A stretch of DNA of 64,000 bases from Tillandsia leiboldiana. Taxonomy: Eukaryota > Streptophyta > Magnoliopsida > Poales > Bromeliaceae. The DNA is taken from the NCBI GenBank assembly GCA_029204045.2, contig CM055061.1, forward strand, positions 46,462,977-46,526,976, written 5' to 3'. The position numbers and the translations under genes were made by a program. The first letter of the stretch is position 1; each line of letters starts with the position of its first letter. This document shows, piece by piece, positions 1-11,488 of this stretch. The notes under the pieces were generated by a model. It was not told where the DNA came from, ran no database searches, and saw only the letters and a list, made by a program, of their open reading frames with translations.

Positions 1-2080
1 TGGAAAAGTTAGAGGAATGCTCTAAAACATTGTTGACCTTTCGGTGGGTTTCCCGGGGTCCTTGAAAAGCTAAATATGCTTAATATTGCGTTAATCGACA
101 AAATGGTCGATTCGCGTTAGTTGTGCCTTGAGGATTTGGTAGATCCTGAGTTGCCATCTGGTATTATTGTAGGCCTCAGTCATCAGGAGCCAGCCCGTGA
201 TTCGTCTTGTGGCTATTGCGACCGTCTACCTTCTGGTGGAGTCGTTGTTCCTCCTATATACAGGTGGGTTATCTTCGGTCCGCGTTTTATCAGGTCGGCC
301 CTATTGGGTGCCGTGGTAGGTCGGGCCCCTGTTCTTGGTGTAGCCCTGAACCTATGCTTTAGCCTTACTATATGCTTTCATTCCAGCATTCAGTCATTTC
401 AGCTATATTGCCTGATTATACATATGAGCCTTTCGTTATACTCCATTCTTCACTACATGTTTAGAATAGGAGTTCTAGTCTCAGTACTTGGCATGATTTG
501 CATCAGTATCGATATCCCGATGGGGATTTCCTCGGCTTCTCGCCGACTGTCCGGTCTATTGACCGTGGATTGAGATTCAGCATTATGATCGCTACTGAGT
601 TGTACCTGCTCTTACTACTTACTTGCATATCACCACAAAATCCTTACATCTGCATAGCCTTGATACCACAGATGAGCTTTTATCATGCCCTTATATTCCA
701 GCAGTTGCTTGTTTATCATGTTGAGTTATATCATGATTTCTTCAGCAGTTGATATGCATTTCCTGGACACATGCCATGCTTGATTGGTCACTTGCATAGT
801 TCTATACCTGTCTCTATTCTTCATTGCATATTTAGAATAGGAGATACTACTTCAGTATGTGGCATGATTACTTGTATCCCGGTGGGGATTTTCCTCGGCT
901 TCTTGCCGTCTATGTGGTCAGTGGACCATGGTTTGAGCATCAGCATTATGATCGCCATGTCGAGCCAGCTTTCAGTCGCGCACACCGACAGTTTGGCCAC
1001 CGTCACGGTGTTCTTTACCGGTAGAGAGGTCTGATCGACCCGTGAGCCTTTGAGGTTATGATAGCTGCTGGGTGTCCAAAAGTGGTTGTTGCCTGAGGCC
1101 CCAAAGACCAAAAGTGGTTGTTGCCTGAGGTCCATGGCAGTTTAGCCTGAGGCCCTTGTGGCCAAAAGTGGCATTGATTGGGTATATTCGTGGTACTACC
1201 TTTGATGCACCTTCTTGATATTCCTGTTTGTTTGATTACCTGCATTTTCATATCTGTTATAGAATTGCCATGCATAGTATGATTGTGTTATATATGCATA
1301 CCCTGTTCTATTGATCTATGTTCGATCTTCTTAGATTATATACCTGCATTTTCATATCTGTTATAGATTTGTCATGTATAGTATGATTATTCTCTGCTTG
1401 CCAGATTATCAGGGATAGTATGACTATTTCCTGTTTGTCAGCTATAACATATTCATTCCTACCTGTCAGATTATCAGTTATAGCATGATCAGCTTTATAT
1501 ATGATTACACTGCTCTGTTAATTAATCCATGATTAATGGTACTCTGCTTAGGTTATACATTTGAACTATACCTCTCAGTTTCAGTATATCCTACTTTTGT
1601 TATCCGCTTATTATTGTATCCAGTAGGTACGGCTTGCTATTTCCCGGCCCGTCGTGCCCACTGGGATACACTCCGGTGTGTCTCACACCCTCGGTTGACT
1701 GTTTTTCAGGTCCTTCGGGTGCGGGGACCTTTGGACGTTCTGTGTGAGGACGCGTGTTAGCTTGTCCCTGGTAGGAAGTACCCCTTTTGATTTAGCAAAA
1801 CATTATACTGTTATTTCCATTTTGAGAACTGGATGTATTGAACTTATGAACCTTGTGGTTGTAATAGAGTAGAACTTATTTAGTTTAGCTATCTCGTATC
1901 TACTCTGATTGACTGTATCTGTTAGCCGAGCACATATAGGGAAGACTCTGTTAGAGATACAAAGACTTTTCTATATGTGTGGCGGTCTGTTCATGCCTTG
2001 GAGAAAACAAGTTTTGAACTCTGATTTAAAAAAAAAAAAAAAAAAAAATTAGACCCTTTTTCGAATCTCGGGGCGTGACA
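1..2080 (+). repeat. Partial 5' LTR of Ty3/gypsy element E1
   Basis: This matches 7031-9107 almost base for base (about 18 substitutions by eye over 2.08 kb, near 1%). It ends in GGGCGTGACA and is followed at once by a tRNA-Met primer-binding site, so it is the right-hand part of a 5' LTR whose left part lies outside the window. The body holds duplicated modules around 447-600 and 823-960, two small foldbacks and an A-tract at about 2029-2048. Short frames here are not genes. The low LTR divergence implies a recent insertion. Confidence 0.93.
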
Positions 2081-2087
2081 GATTAGA

Positions 2088-2100
2088 TGGTATCAGAGCA
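2088..2100 (+). other. Primer-binding site of E1 (tRNA-iMet type)
   Basis: TGGTATCAGAGCA lies 7 bases after the 5' LTR end. It is complementary to the 3' end of initiator tRNA-Met, the usual primer of plant LTR retrotransposons, and fixes the LTR boundary and the element's plus orientation. Confidence 0.9.
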
Positions 2101-2158
2101 TAGGTACATGGTACCTAGGTTTGGGTTAGGATAAACCCTAGGATGACCTGAGTCTGAC

Positions 2159-3640
2159 GTGAGAGCGCGGGGTGTTGTCTTGTGGTTAGGAACTCAGGTG
2201 AATTATTTACTAACGAGTTATTTCCTAACCTGGTTGTTGTGGCTACGAGCTGTGTTCGCACGCGCTCTGGGCTTGGTGGTGATAGTGGGTGCAGTGTTGG
2301 CCGCGATCGTGATACGGGTCGTGGGCGAGATGTTCCAGTAGAGCCAGTCGGCTCGGATCGTTCGCAGTGGTTTGAGAGTTAGCTCACCACTTTTGCTGGG
2401 TTAGTACAGCAGATGACTGCTATTTCTGCACAAGTCCCACCTTTAGCCCAGGTACTTTGAAGTGTTGTTGAACCTCCTGTTGCCCCGTGCCACATGATTT
2501 GTGACCTTGTCACAGCCATGATTCCCGGAACTACACCGGTGACTGCTATTATTGCTGATTCCCCGACTACAGCTATCGGGACGACTATGAGTTTAGCAAT
2601 TCTTTTGCTGTGAAGGAGGTGATTCTGATGACACTTTATAAATACAAGCCTTTGTCGAGTTATGAACTAAGCCTGTACAGTGAAAGTAGCCCGGAATTCA
2701 AGATTATTCCGATAGAAGTGGTGGTAATAGTGAGCGCACTAGCGCTGGCATGGCTGTTGTACTGATTAGTTTTGGTGGCCTATGGCCAAGTAGTAACCCT
2801 AATTGGGTTGGTGTTGTAGTCAGGTCCCACCTTTTCGCACGGATTTCGTGAACCGCCTCAGATTTCCCCTATAAGTATTCAATAATTGTAGCCGTTGTGG
2901 CTGCTACCTTGGTAAGGTAGTATTGATGGTGCACTATGACTAGAGAGTCTGGTGTGTCGAGTAATGTTGATAGCTTGAGGATCCGATATTAATCCTAAAT
3001 GGATACAAATTGTGGTTGTTTCACACAATGCGAGTAAACTTGCTTGTGGGATTATGATCATCCCGTTGGTGTTGAGTTGCGACATGTGTCGCTAGATCTG
3101 TGTTAGCAAGAAGTAATTAATTCAAGGTATTGATGAACACTGAAACATGGTTCTAGATTATTGTGAGTGGCCATGATGGCACTCGTGACCACATGGTGGT
3201 AGTAACAGTTGATATAGGATTATAATATCGGCATACAGATTCGTGTTGTGAGGAATGTGTGATACCTTCTGTTGGACTCCGGTGGGAGTCATGTCTCCAA
3301 TGTGAGATTGGTGACAGATCAAGGTATTTCACCTTTCTTTTGATAAGCACGTTGGCTGCAGACAACGTACTGTCGAAAGAGCAGATGAAATACTCTACCC
3401 TGTAAGGGAAATATTATGATTGGGTCTGCTTGTGTACTGGCCTATATGTTAGTTTACGAGGTTGCTCTCTAGGTAACGGTGATATAGTTTGGGTGCTGAT
3501 ATTCCAGACCGTGTTGGACCTTGATTGGGTCTCCGACGGTATACTTATGTGGAGAATAGATTGTCCTTGTAGACATCCATTCTAGTTGATGGCCTACCAG
3601 CCACGATGATATTGCCCAGAACTTGCAATTGATGCAATGA
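2159..3640 (+). pseudogene. E1 interior: decayed gag and upstream pol, mostly unreadable
   Basis: No frame stays open for more than about 70 codons. An Arg/Gly-rich stretch near 2260-2330 and a Cys-Ser-Arg-Cys-Gly reading at 2887-2901 look like remnants of a gypsy gag linker and zinc knuckle. Protease and reverse transcriptase cannot be recognised between 2900 and 3640. At 2.47 kb the whole interior is about half of what a full gag-pol needs, so large deletions have occurred. The gag assignment is weak and rests on position and these short motifs. Confidence 0.4.
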
Positions 3641-3644
3641 TGAG

Positions 3645-4503
3645 AATATTCAGTATCATCCTGGTCGGGCAAATGTAGTAGCCGATGTATTGAGCCGGAA
3701 GCACAGTACGGCTGAGACATTGATGATCACTGGGCAGGATCGCTTGATTGAGGAATTCCAGAAATTGGACTTGGAAGATATGTTATGAGCATGTGTTATG
3801 GATTATGGAGATGGATGGTTCCGATATCTACCGCTAGTAGAATTTGCCTATAACAACAGTTACCAGGCAAGCATTGGAATGGCGCCTTATGAGGTATTAT
3901 ATGGGCGTCGATGTCGGTCCCCGATCTGTTGGGACGATATTGGAAAACGCCAGATTGTCGGGCCAGATTTATTGGTGGAAGCTGAGGCCAAGGTGCGGAT
4001 TGCTCGACAGCGATTGCTGACCGCACAGAGCAGGCAAAAGAGTTATGTGGACAAGCGCAGGCGTGATCTTGAGTTCCAAGTTGGCGATCATGTATTACTA
4101 AAGGTGTCGCCAACTAGGGGAATCAAGAGATTTGGGTTACGGAACAAGCTCAGTCCCCGTTTCGTAGGACCTTTTCAAAATATTGGAGCGCATTGGTCCA
4201 GTGGCATATCAGCTAGCTCTTCCTCCAAGTCTCGTCCGTGTGCATAATGTCTTTCATGTCTCCATGCTACGCAAGTACATCTCTGATCCGACACATGTCA
4301 TCAGCCCCACCTCTGTCCCACTACGAGAGGATCTGAGCTACGAAGAAGCTCCACTGCGGATCCTAGCACGCGATAAAAAGAAACTGCGTAGCAGAATAAT
4401 TCCCTATGTAAAGGTGCAGTGGGAAAATCATGAAGAACGCGAGGCCACATGGGAGCGTGAATCTGAAATTTTAGAACGCTTTCCCTATTTGTTTGATTCG
4501 TAA
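3645..4503 (+). pseudogene. pol: E1 pol remnant: RNase H tail joined to integrase C-terminus and chromodomain
   Basis: Reading starts with the end of gypsy RNase H (YHPGRANVVADVLSRK, 3654-3701). After a stop at 3787-3789 it goes straight to the integrase C-terminal region (LPLVEFAYNNSYQ, then the YGRRCRSP motif). The integrase zinc finger and DDE catalytic core that normally lie between them are missing. An extra A in the run at 4177-4180 shifts the frame; the next frame (4183-4503) carries RVHNVFHVSMLRKY and a chromodomain-type tail with VQWENHEEREATWE. The tail points to a chromovirus, probably the Tekay/Del clade, known for targeting insertions to chromatin. The gene cannot make a working integrase. 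Confidence 0.88.
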
Positions 4504-4511
4504 TGGTAATC

Positions 4512-4549
4512 AAGTTTCGGGGACGAAACTTTTTATAAGTGGTGGGTGA
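4512..4549 (+). other. Foldback plus polypurine tract of E1
   Basis: An 8-bp foldback (AAGTTTCG, loop GGGA, CGAAACTT, 4512-4531) is followed by AAGTGGTGGGTGA (4537-4549), the purine-rich primer site for plus-strand DNA synthesis. The next base starts the 3' LTR with TGTAGTAACC. The same arrangement precedes the 3' LTRs of E2, B, A and C. Confidence 0.85.
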
Positions 4550-7500
4550 TGTAGTAACCGAGAATTTTAAAAGGATTAAATAAATTTCTAGAATAATAAA
4601 TAAAGCCCAAAAATATCGATTTTGATCGGGGTCTAATTTCGAAAATACGAGTTCACCGTTGCGACCGTCTCGTCGAAACATGAAAAATTCATATTCACTT
4701 GTCGACGATCCAACGGTCGGATCTTCCAGAAATTAGCAAAGAAGAAACGGGTCCCACAACTTAAGTTGTGAATAGTAACTCTTATTTTAAATGGCCCTTT
4801 GATCACTAACGGCCGTTTCACTATCTGGAACCCTGACATAGGGGTATGAGTAGTCAAACCTAGCTAATTTCGACGTTCTGAGCGCAATGGCACTGGCGGA
4901 TTTCGTGTTTGGCGATCCGGGTGCATCGAAGTGCGTGCGTCGGATTGTGACTTACAGAACTAAATGGCCTGAGAATTCATTTGCGCACCAAATCAAGCAA
5001 ATGAATAGCCTATCTTGAAGGTCTCGACGAGCCGGACGTCGTGGCGAAGTCCATTTCGCATTTCGTCGAGCGGATTTTCTCGAAGTACGTAAAAAGCACC
5101 GAATTATTGTTTCTCTTCAAATAACTTAATGGTGCTTGGGCCAAAGCCTTTGGGAACTTGTTCATTGGGCTTCTGCCAACTCGTGAAGCCCATGAAGGTG
5201 GCTGAGCAGAGCTCGGGGCTTGGGGGTTGTGTGTGAACCCGGTTTGGTGCAAAGAATCTTGCATTAAGTGCAAGTTGCCTCTTGGACTACCCTGGGCCAG
5301 AGCTCGAAGAGTTTTGAAGTGGATTTCGAAGCACCAACCTCTCAGTATCTCCCAAACCAACCTTGTGCTCTGGTGTTGGCCGAGGACACCATTCCCTTGA
5401 GAGAAAACCGAGAGAGAGAGAGAGAGGAAGAAGAAGATGGAACCAACTTCTTCCAAGTCTTGATCTGGAGATCCAGTGGAGTTCCTCTGTACCAGTGGAG
5501 TGTTGCTGGAGCTTGCCGTGGCCGCGCGTGAAGAAGGAACCAAGAATCGGCTTCTTCCTCCTTCACCAACTCCGGCCAAGGTAAGAGCACCCTAACCAAT
5601 GGTTCTCAAGACCCGAGACCCTTAGCAGTAGACTCCCTGTGTCCTAAGGATGCTCCCTGCACGAGCCCGAGCCCCCATGCACGTTGCATGGCCGGCGGGA
5701 GCAAGATATGGCCGGAAACCTAAAGAAGCTCCGCCGCGGCTGTTCTTTGTAACCAATAGACCAAAATGGGTCAAATTTGGTAGCCATGGACTGTAGGATC
5801 CATAGAATATTTCTGCAAAGTTTGAGCAAGTATGGTTGAGTAATCACGAAGAAAAATCAAAGCCTTAGTTTTGGTGGAAATTGCACCACGGCCGAGCTAT
5901 TTGCTCCGGTGCCGGCGAGCCTCCCTGCCTCCGGCCAAGTGGTCGGGAAGCTTCCTGGGATCAAGTATATCCCAGCCAAGCCTTTGCATGAAGCCCATGC
6001 AGCCCCGGTGGAAATCCGCCATTAATAGTGGGAAGCTCCAAACCGAGCTTGCTCGCCGCCGTCGCCGTCGTGACCCCGTCGTCGGACACAAGTCCAGGAC
6101 GGTTCGTGGTGATGAGGGGCACCTGTTGGTGCATTTGGTTGAGCCCCAGATGCTCAGGTTGAAAGGTCACAAAATTCGAGGTTTTCACTTCATCTTCAAC
6201 CTTGAGCCATGGCTAAACCGGGGAGCAAGCTTGAAACCAAGTTGATGGAAATGCTCCTGCAACCTAGTAGATTAATTCCATCCAAGTTAGAATGCTTTTG
6301 GTGCTGTGGTTGCAGAGAACTAACTCGGGATCTTGTATGTGGTGTGTTGTGGGAGAAGTGCACACCAAGTGTTTGTAAAAATGCCTCAGAGAAGAAAGAA
6401 TGGGAATTAGCTCTCGAGTTGTATATTAAAGTTACTCAGAATTGTCCCCTGAGCTTAATGCTCACTTCAGATCAAGTTTGATCTGTGTGGACAAAGGTTT
6501 GGTGCATTGTGAACTTGTGTGAGAGCAAGGTTGTGGTTCGGGTTGAACCAGCAGACATGGGCTGCAACTAGGGCAAGCCCTGTGGTCCTGATACTATCCA
6601 GAGTCTTTTTGATTCTTGGGGTTTCATCTGAAAAGGTGTAGATTTAAAGTTGCATCGAAACCAAGCCTTAATACAATAATTGTTTAAAAACAGTGTTAGG
6701 GTCTGTTTGAAATATTGCAACAGTGTACTCCTGGCTAATTTGGGGTCACTGGACGCGATGCTCGCGTTTATTCTGGGTTTTGGTGAGCCGAAGAAACAAA
6801 AATGCGTTTCGGCTAGGTTAGAGAAATAATTTATGGCCCGAAGTTTTCCTCGGGTTCCGTGCTGCTGCAAATGGGTGAGCACGGCGTTCAGCAAGTCGAT
6901 TTTCACCTACTGGAGGTGACAGCTCGTAAAAATGATTCTCCGTTAAAGAGAACGAGCCAAAACGGGGTTTATATAGTAGATATAACACATTAGGAATAAA
7001 CCTGAGGGGCTCGCTGCAGTTGTAACAATATGGAAAAGTTAGAGGAATGCTCTAAAACATTGTTGACCATTCGGTGGGTTTCCCGGGGTCCTTGAAAAGC
7101 TAAATATGCTTAATATTGCGTTAATCGACAAAATGGTCGATTCGCGTTAGTTGTGCCTTGAGGATTTGGTAGATCCTGAGTTGCCATCTGGTATTATTGT
7201 AGGCCTCAGTCATCAGGAGCCAGCCCGTGATTCGTCTTGTGGCTATTGCGACCGTCTACCTTCTGGTGGAGTCGTTGTTCCTCCTATATACAGGTGGGTT
7301 ATCTTCGGTCCGCGTTTTATTAGGTCGGCCCTATTGGGTGCCGTGGTAGGTCGGACCCCTGTTCTTGGTGTAGCCCTGAACCTATGCTTTAGCCTTACTA
7401 TATGCTTTCATTCCAGCATTCAGTCATTTCAGCTATATTGCCTGATTATACATATGAGCCTTTCGTTATACTCTATTCTTCACTGCATGTTTAGAATAGG

Positions 7501-9107
7501 AGTTCTAGTCTCAGTACTTGGCATGATTTGCATCAGTATCGATATCCCGATGGGGATTTCCTCGGCTTCTTGCCGACTGTCCGGTCTATTGACCGTGGAT
7601 TGAGATTCAGCATTATGATTGCTACTGAGTTGTACCTGCTCTTACTACTTACTTGCATATCAGCACAAAATCCTTACATCTGCATAGCCTTGATCCCACA
7701 GATGAGCTTTTATCATGCCCTTATATTCCAGCAGTTGCTTGTTTATCATGTTGAGTTATATCATGATTTCTTCAGCAGTTGATATGCATTTCCTGGACAC
7801 ATGCCATGCTTGATTGGTCACTTGCATAGTTCTATACCTGTCTCTATTCTTCATTGCATATTTAGAATAGGAGATACTACTTCAGTATGTGGCATGATTA
7901 CTTGTATCCCGGTGGGGATTTTCCTCGGCTTCTTGCCGTCTATGTGGTCAGTGGACCATGGTTTGAGCATCAGCATTATGATCGCCATGTCGAGCCAGCT
8001 TTCAGTCGCGCACACCGACGGTTTGGCCACCGTCACGGTGTTCTTTACCGGTAGAGAGGTCTGATCGACCCGTGAGCCTTTGAGGTTATGATAGCTGCTG
8101 GGTGTCCAAAAGTGGTTGTTGCCTGAGGCCCCAAAGACCAAAAGTGGTTGTTGCCTGAGGTCCATGGCAGTTTAGCCTGAGGCCCTTGTGGCCAAAAGTG
8201 GCATTGATTGGGTATATTCGTGGTACTACCTTTGATGCACCTTCTTGATATTCCTGCTTGTTTGATTACCTGCATTTTCATATCTGTTATAGAATTGCCA
8301 TGCATAGTATGATTGTGTTATATATACATACCCTGTTCTACTGATCTATGTTCGATCTTCTTAGATTATATACCTGCATTTTCATATCTGTTATAGATTT
8401 GTCATGTATAGTATGATTATTCTCTGCTTGCCAGATTATCAGGGATAGTATGACTATTTCCTGTTTGTCAGCTATAACATATTCATTCCTACCTGTCAGA
8501 TTATCAGTTATAGCATGATCAGCTTTATATATGATTACACTGCTCTGTTAATTAATCCATGATTAATGGTACTCTGCTTAGGTTATACATTTGAACTATA
8601 CCTCTCAGTTTCAGTATATCCTACTTTTGTTATCCGCTTATTATTGTATCCAGTAGGTACGGCTTGCTATTTCCCGGCCCGTCGTGCCCACTGGGATACA
8701 CTCCAGTGTGTCTCACACCCTCGGGTGACTGTTTTTCAGGTCCTTCGGGTGCAGGGACCTTTGGACGTTCTGTGTGAGGACGCGTGTTAGCTTGTCCCTG
8801 GTAGGAAGTACCCCTTTTGATTTAGCAAAACATTATACTGTTATTTCCATTTTGAGAACTGGATGTATTGAACTTATGAACCTTGTGGTTGTAATAGAGT
8901 AGAACTTATTTAGTTTAGCTATCTCGTATCTACTCTGATTGACTGTATCTGTTAGCCGAGCACATATAGGGAAGACTCTGTTAGAGATACAGAGACTTTT
9001 CTATATGTGTGGCGGTCTGTTCACGCCTTGGAGAAAACAAGTTTTGAACTCTGATTTAAAAAAAAAAAAAAAAATTTAGACCCTTTTTCGAATCTCGGGG
9101 CGTGACA
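4550..9107 (+). repeat. 3' LTR of E1 (4.56 kb)
   Basis: It starts TGTAGTAACC after the polypurine tract and ends GGGCGTGACA. From 7031 on it duplicates 1-2080. A TATA-like TATATAG lies at 6970-6976 below a run of gene-like, GC-rich sequence. At 5580/5581 there is a strong splice-donor-like junction (CCAAG then GTAAGA). A GA microsatellite occupies 5409-5424. The element sits in a copia pol gene: the bases after it (CTACTCTACCTTACG) read as copia coding sequence. The 5-bp target duplication cannot be checked because the other end lies outside the window. Confidence 0.93.
6970..6976 (+). promoter_or_regulatory. Probable TATA box in the E1 LTR
   Basis: TATATAG follows AAAACGGGGTT. The related LTR E3 has a weaker equivalent near 15537. 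The matching 5' LTR site lies left of the window. Placement is by sequence only; no transcription start can be seen. Confidence 0.45.
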
Positions 9108-9746
9108 CTACTCTACCTTACGGCTAGTCGCCCGGATATTTCTTTTAGTGTTGGGATTTGCGCGAGATATCAATCAGCACCGAAGGAAATTCACCTGAAA
9201 GCGGTGAAAAGGATCATCCGGTACGTCAAAGGAACTATCAATTTTGGAATTTGGTATCCTATGGGCACATCTCTTGACATAATAGGATATTGGGATGCCG
9301 ATTGGGCTGGATCAGTGGATGATCGGAAGAGCACGAGTAGTGCATGTTTTTACCTTGGACATTGTCTTGTTGCATGGCATAGTAAAAAGCAAAACTCCAT
9401 TGCTCTCTCTACTGCCGAGGCGGAATACATTTCAGCGGGAAGTTGTTCGACTCAATTGATTTGGATGAGAAGTGTGTTGAGTGACTTTCGCATTCCTGCG
9501 ACTTCGGTAACAATACTTTGTGACAACACTAGTGCCATAAACATTTCTAAAAATCCTGTGTTGCACTCGAGAACAAAACACATTGAACTTAGATATCATT
9601 TTCTTAGAGAGCTAGTTGAATCAAGTACTTTACAAATTACTTATGTTTCAACTGAAAATCAATTAGCCGATATTTTGACAAAACCTTTGGATCAAAAACG
9701 TTTTATTCATTTGCGTAAAGCAATTGGAATGCTTTCTTTGAAATAA
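9108..9746 (+). pseudogene. pol: Ty1/copia pol, 3' end (reverse transcriptase tail and RNase H), truncated by E1
   Basis: An open frame of about 212 codons ends at TAA 9744-9746. It begins with LLYLTASRPDISFSV, the end of copia reverse transcriptase, then the connection KAVKRIIRYVKGT. RNase H follows, with its acidic residues in DADWAG, STAEAEY and CDNTSA, then HIELRYHF and LADILTKPLDQKRF, the standard copia pol terminus. The 5' part was displaced by E1, whose LTR ends at 9107. No frameshift is seen in what remains. The enzyme would copy retrotransposon RNA and degrade the RNA strand, but this fragment lacks the polymerase active site. The lineage is uncertain; the neighbourhood suggests a Sirevirus-like element. 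Confidence 0.93.
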
Positions 9747-10085
9747 CAATTTTTGAACCATTGCTTAGGTTAGGTTTTGTTTTGTGTTTTGTGTTCTTTT
9801 TATTTGTATATAGAACATTAACTGAGCATTAGTATAATTGACTTTAATTGCATCTTTTCATGTTTAGATAAATTCATTATGATTTGGATATCATTATAAC
9901 TCTCTTGATGCATTGATTATTTATATCAATTATTTCATCTTTATTTGATCAAAGTCAATTCCTCTCTCAATGATCTCTTGGTATAGTTTTTATCTTATTT
10001 GATAATTGAGTTAAGTATGAACATGAGATCAATAGTTGGTTGAATACCTTATATTTTATATAATTGATAGCCAATTGAGGGGGAG
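9747..10085 (+). other. AT-rich 3' region of the copia element with a polypurine tract
   Basis: No coding frame is present. At 10074-10085 the sequence ATTGAGGGGGAG is a typical copia polypurine tract. It is followed by TATTATTT, which would be TGTTATTT, a common copia LTR start, after one G-to-A change. Confidence 0.55.
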
Positions 10086-11340
10086 TATTATTTAAAGTTC
10101 CATGCTCAAAAGATGTGGAAAGAGTTACATCCCTTAGTGGAGTGTGAAAACTAACACCACATGGAGGAAATAGCTACCACCTCGGTCGTCCGAGTATTGT
10201 GTGCAGCTACCACATGTTTACCAAGCATGGTGTTTCTTGTTTATTAGATAAAATGCTTTTTGGAATACTTGACTTTGTCGAATTCCAAGGTTGGTATAAG
10301 GTGGGATTTCATATTGAAAGATGCTCAAAGAGCCACTCCCTAAAACATATTGACTAGATAGCATTATCTAATTTATTTGGGATTTCAAATATCTATCGAT
10401 CTTTGTGTTTCATTTTTGTTTATTCAATTGATGATTTGATAAACACATTACTTATTAGATCGTGATTGATGTTTAGAACTTGCTCAACTTTAGAGGATAT
10501 AACTTTTATAAATTTTTGTATCATTATTTGAGTATTAATGATAGATTTAGCATAATCTATTTCTTTTGATGTGAAACGATACTTTTTTTTTTTAAAGTTG
10601 ATATGCAAGAATGCTTACATACTTTTTCTAGATTTTCTGGAATTTTTATAAATTTTCTTTAGAAAAAGTTACAGGCAGTCCGGACTGGGTGGACTCAGTC
10701 CGGATCCCGAATGCTGGGATTTCTCTGCGGGTAGCCGATCCGGACTGAACTCTCAACCCGATCCGGACGGCTAGGTTTTTAATAGAAACGAAGGATTTTT
10801 CGAATTCTATTCTCTCTAATCTTTTGTTTCTAGCTTCCTAGAGTTTCTCTCTCTAGAATCAAGGAGATTTGGATCTATTGCAACTTGTTTTCACTCTATT
10901 CAAATAAGTTCTTATGATCAAAACTCTTGTTTTCACTGTTTTTATGTATGTTCATCAAGACGTGAGGGATTTCATGGTATAATCTCTGTTTTGCACGATT
11001 TTTTATCAAATTTCTTTTGAAATAAGAACTCTGGACACCTTAGATTTGTTTCTATGCCTTGTATTCATTTGATTAACGGATTTTTGGGCTTCGATTTCTA
11101 AAAATTCGGTTTTAAGGCAATTTTTGGGAATTTTCGAAAATCATGGGATCGATCTATTTTTAAAATTCTTTTTGCAAATCTAACTTGATTCCTAGTCTTT
11201 ATACATGATAAAGATTGTTTGGGTATGATTTTTCAAAATTTTGAAATTAACAATTTTTTTTTCATGTTCTTGAGCACTTAATCACAGGATCACGTTTTCA
11301 AACCTTCGACCAAGATGGTGTTTGGATGGGTGATAGTACT
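10086..11340 (+). repeat. Copia LTR-like sequence with GTCCGGAC palindromes
   Basis: It follows the polypurine tract and is non-coding. A cluster at 10677-10775 holds the perfect palindrome AGTCCGGACT and variants (AGTCCGGATC, GATCCGGACT, GATCCGGACG), followed by a promoter-like T-rich stretch (TTTTTAATAGAAAC). Palindrome clusters of this kind are a known feature of Sirevirus LTRs. The right end was not found: no clean CA terminus with a target duplication could be matched before the ATG at 11351, so the boundary is approximate. Confidence 0.45.
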
Positions 11341-11350
11341 CATTGTGTCA

Positions 11351-11488
11351 ATGGTCAACACACGAGCAACAGTCAAAAAGTAGCAAGATAGAGCAAGTCA
11401 GGAAGAAACAAAGAATGTTCTTCAAGATGATTCAGAGTTTGACTCAGAAAACTGGGAAGAAATATGCAGGGAAATACAACAGGTTGTT
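11351..11488 (+). pseudogene. Unidentified split ORF, piece 1 of 3
   Basis: It starts MVNTRATVKK (ATG 11351), a start seen in many plant retroelement gag proteins. It has one in-frame TAG at 11381-11383 and then runs open to the insertion of element A. The last five bases (TTGTT, 11484-11488) are the target duplication. The frame continues exactly at 26435 and again at 27913 once the two insertions are ignored, about 179 codons in all. The TAG means it is probably dead. It lies on the same strand as the copia pol upstream, so it may be a small gag-like or extra 3' ORF of a Sirevirus-type element, but I cannot name a function. Confidence 0.6.
11484..11488. other. Target-site duplication of element A, left copy (TTGTT)
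   Basis: TTGTT at 11484-11488 and at 26430-26434 flank the TG...CA ends of element A. A 5-bp duplication is the normal integration footprint of a gypsy element. Confidence 0.92.
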
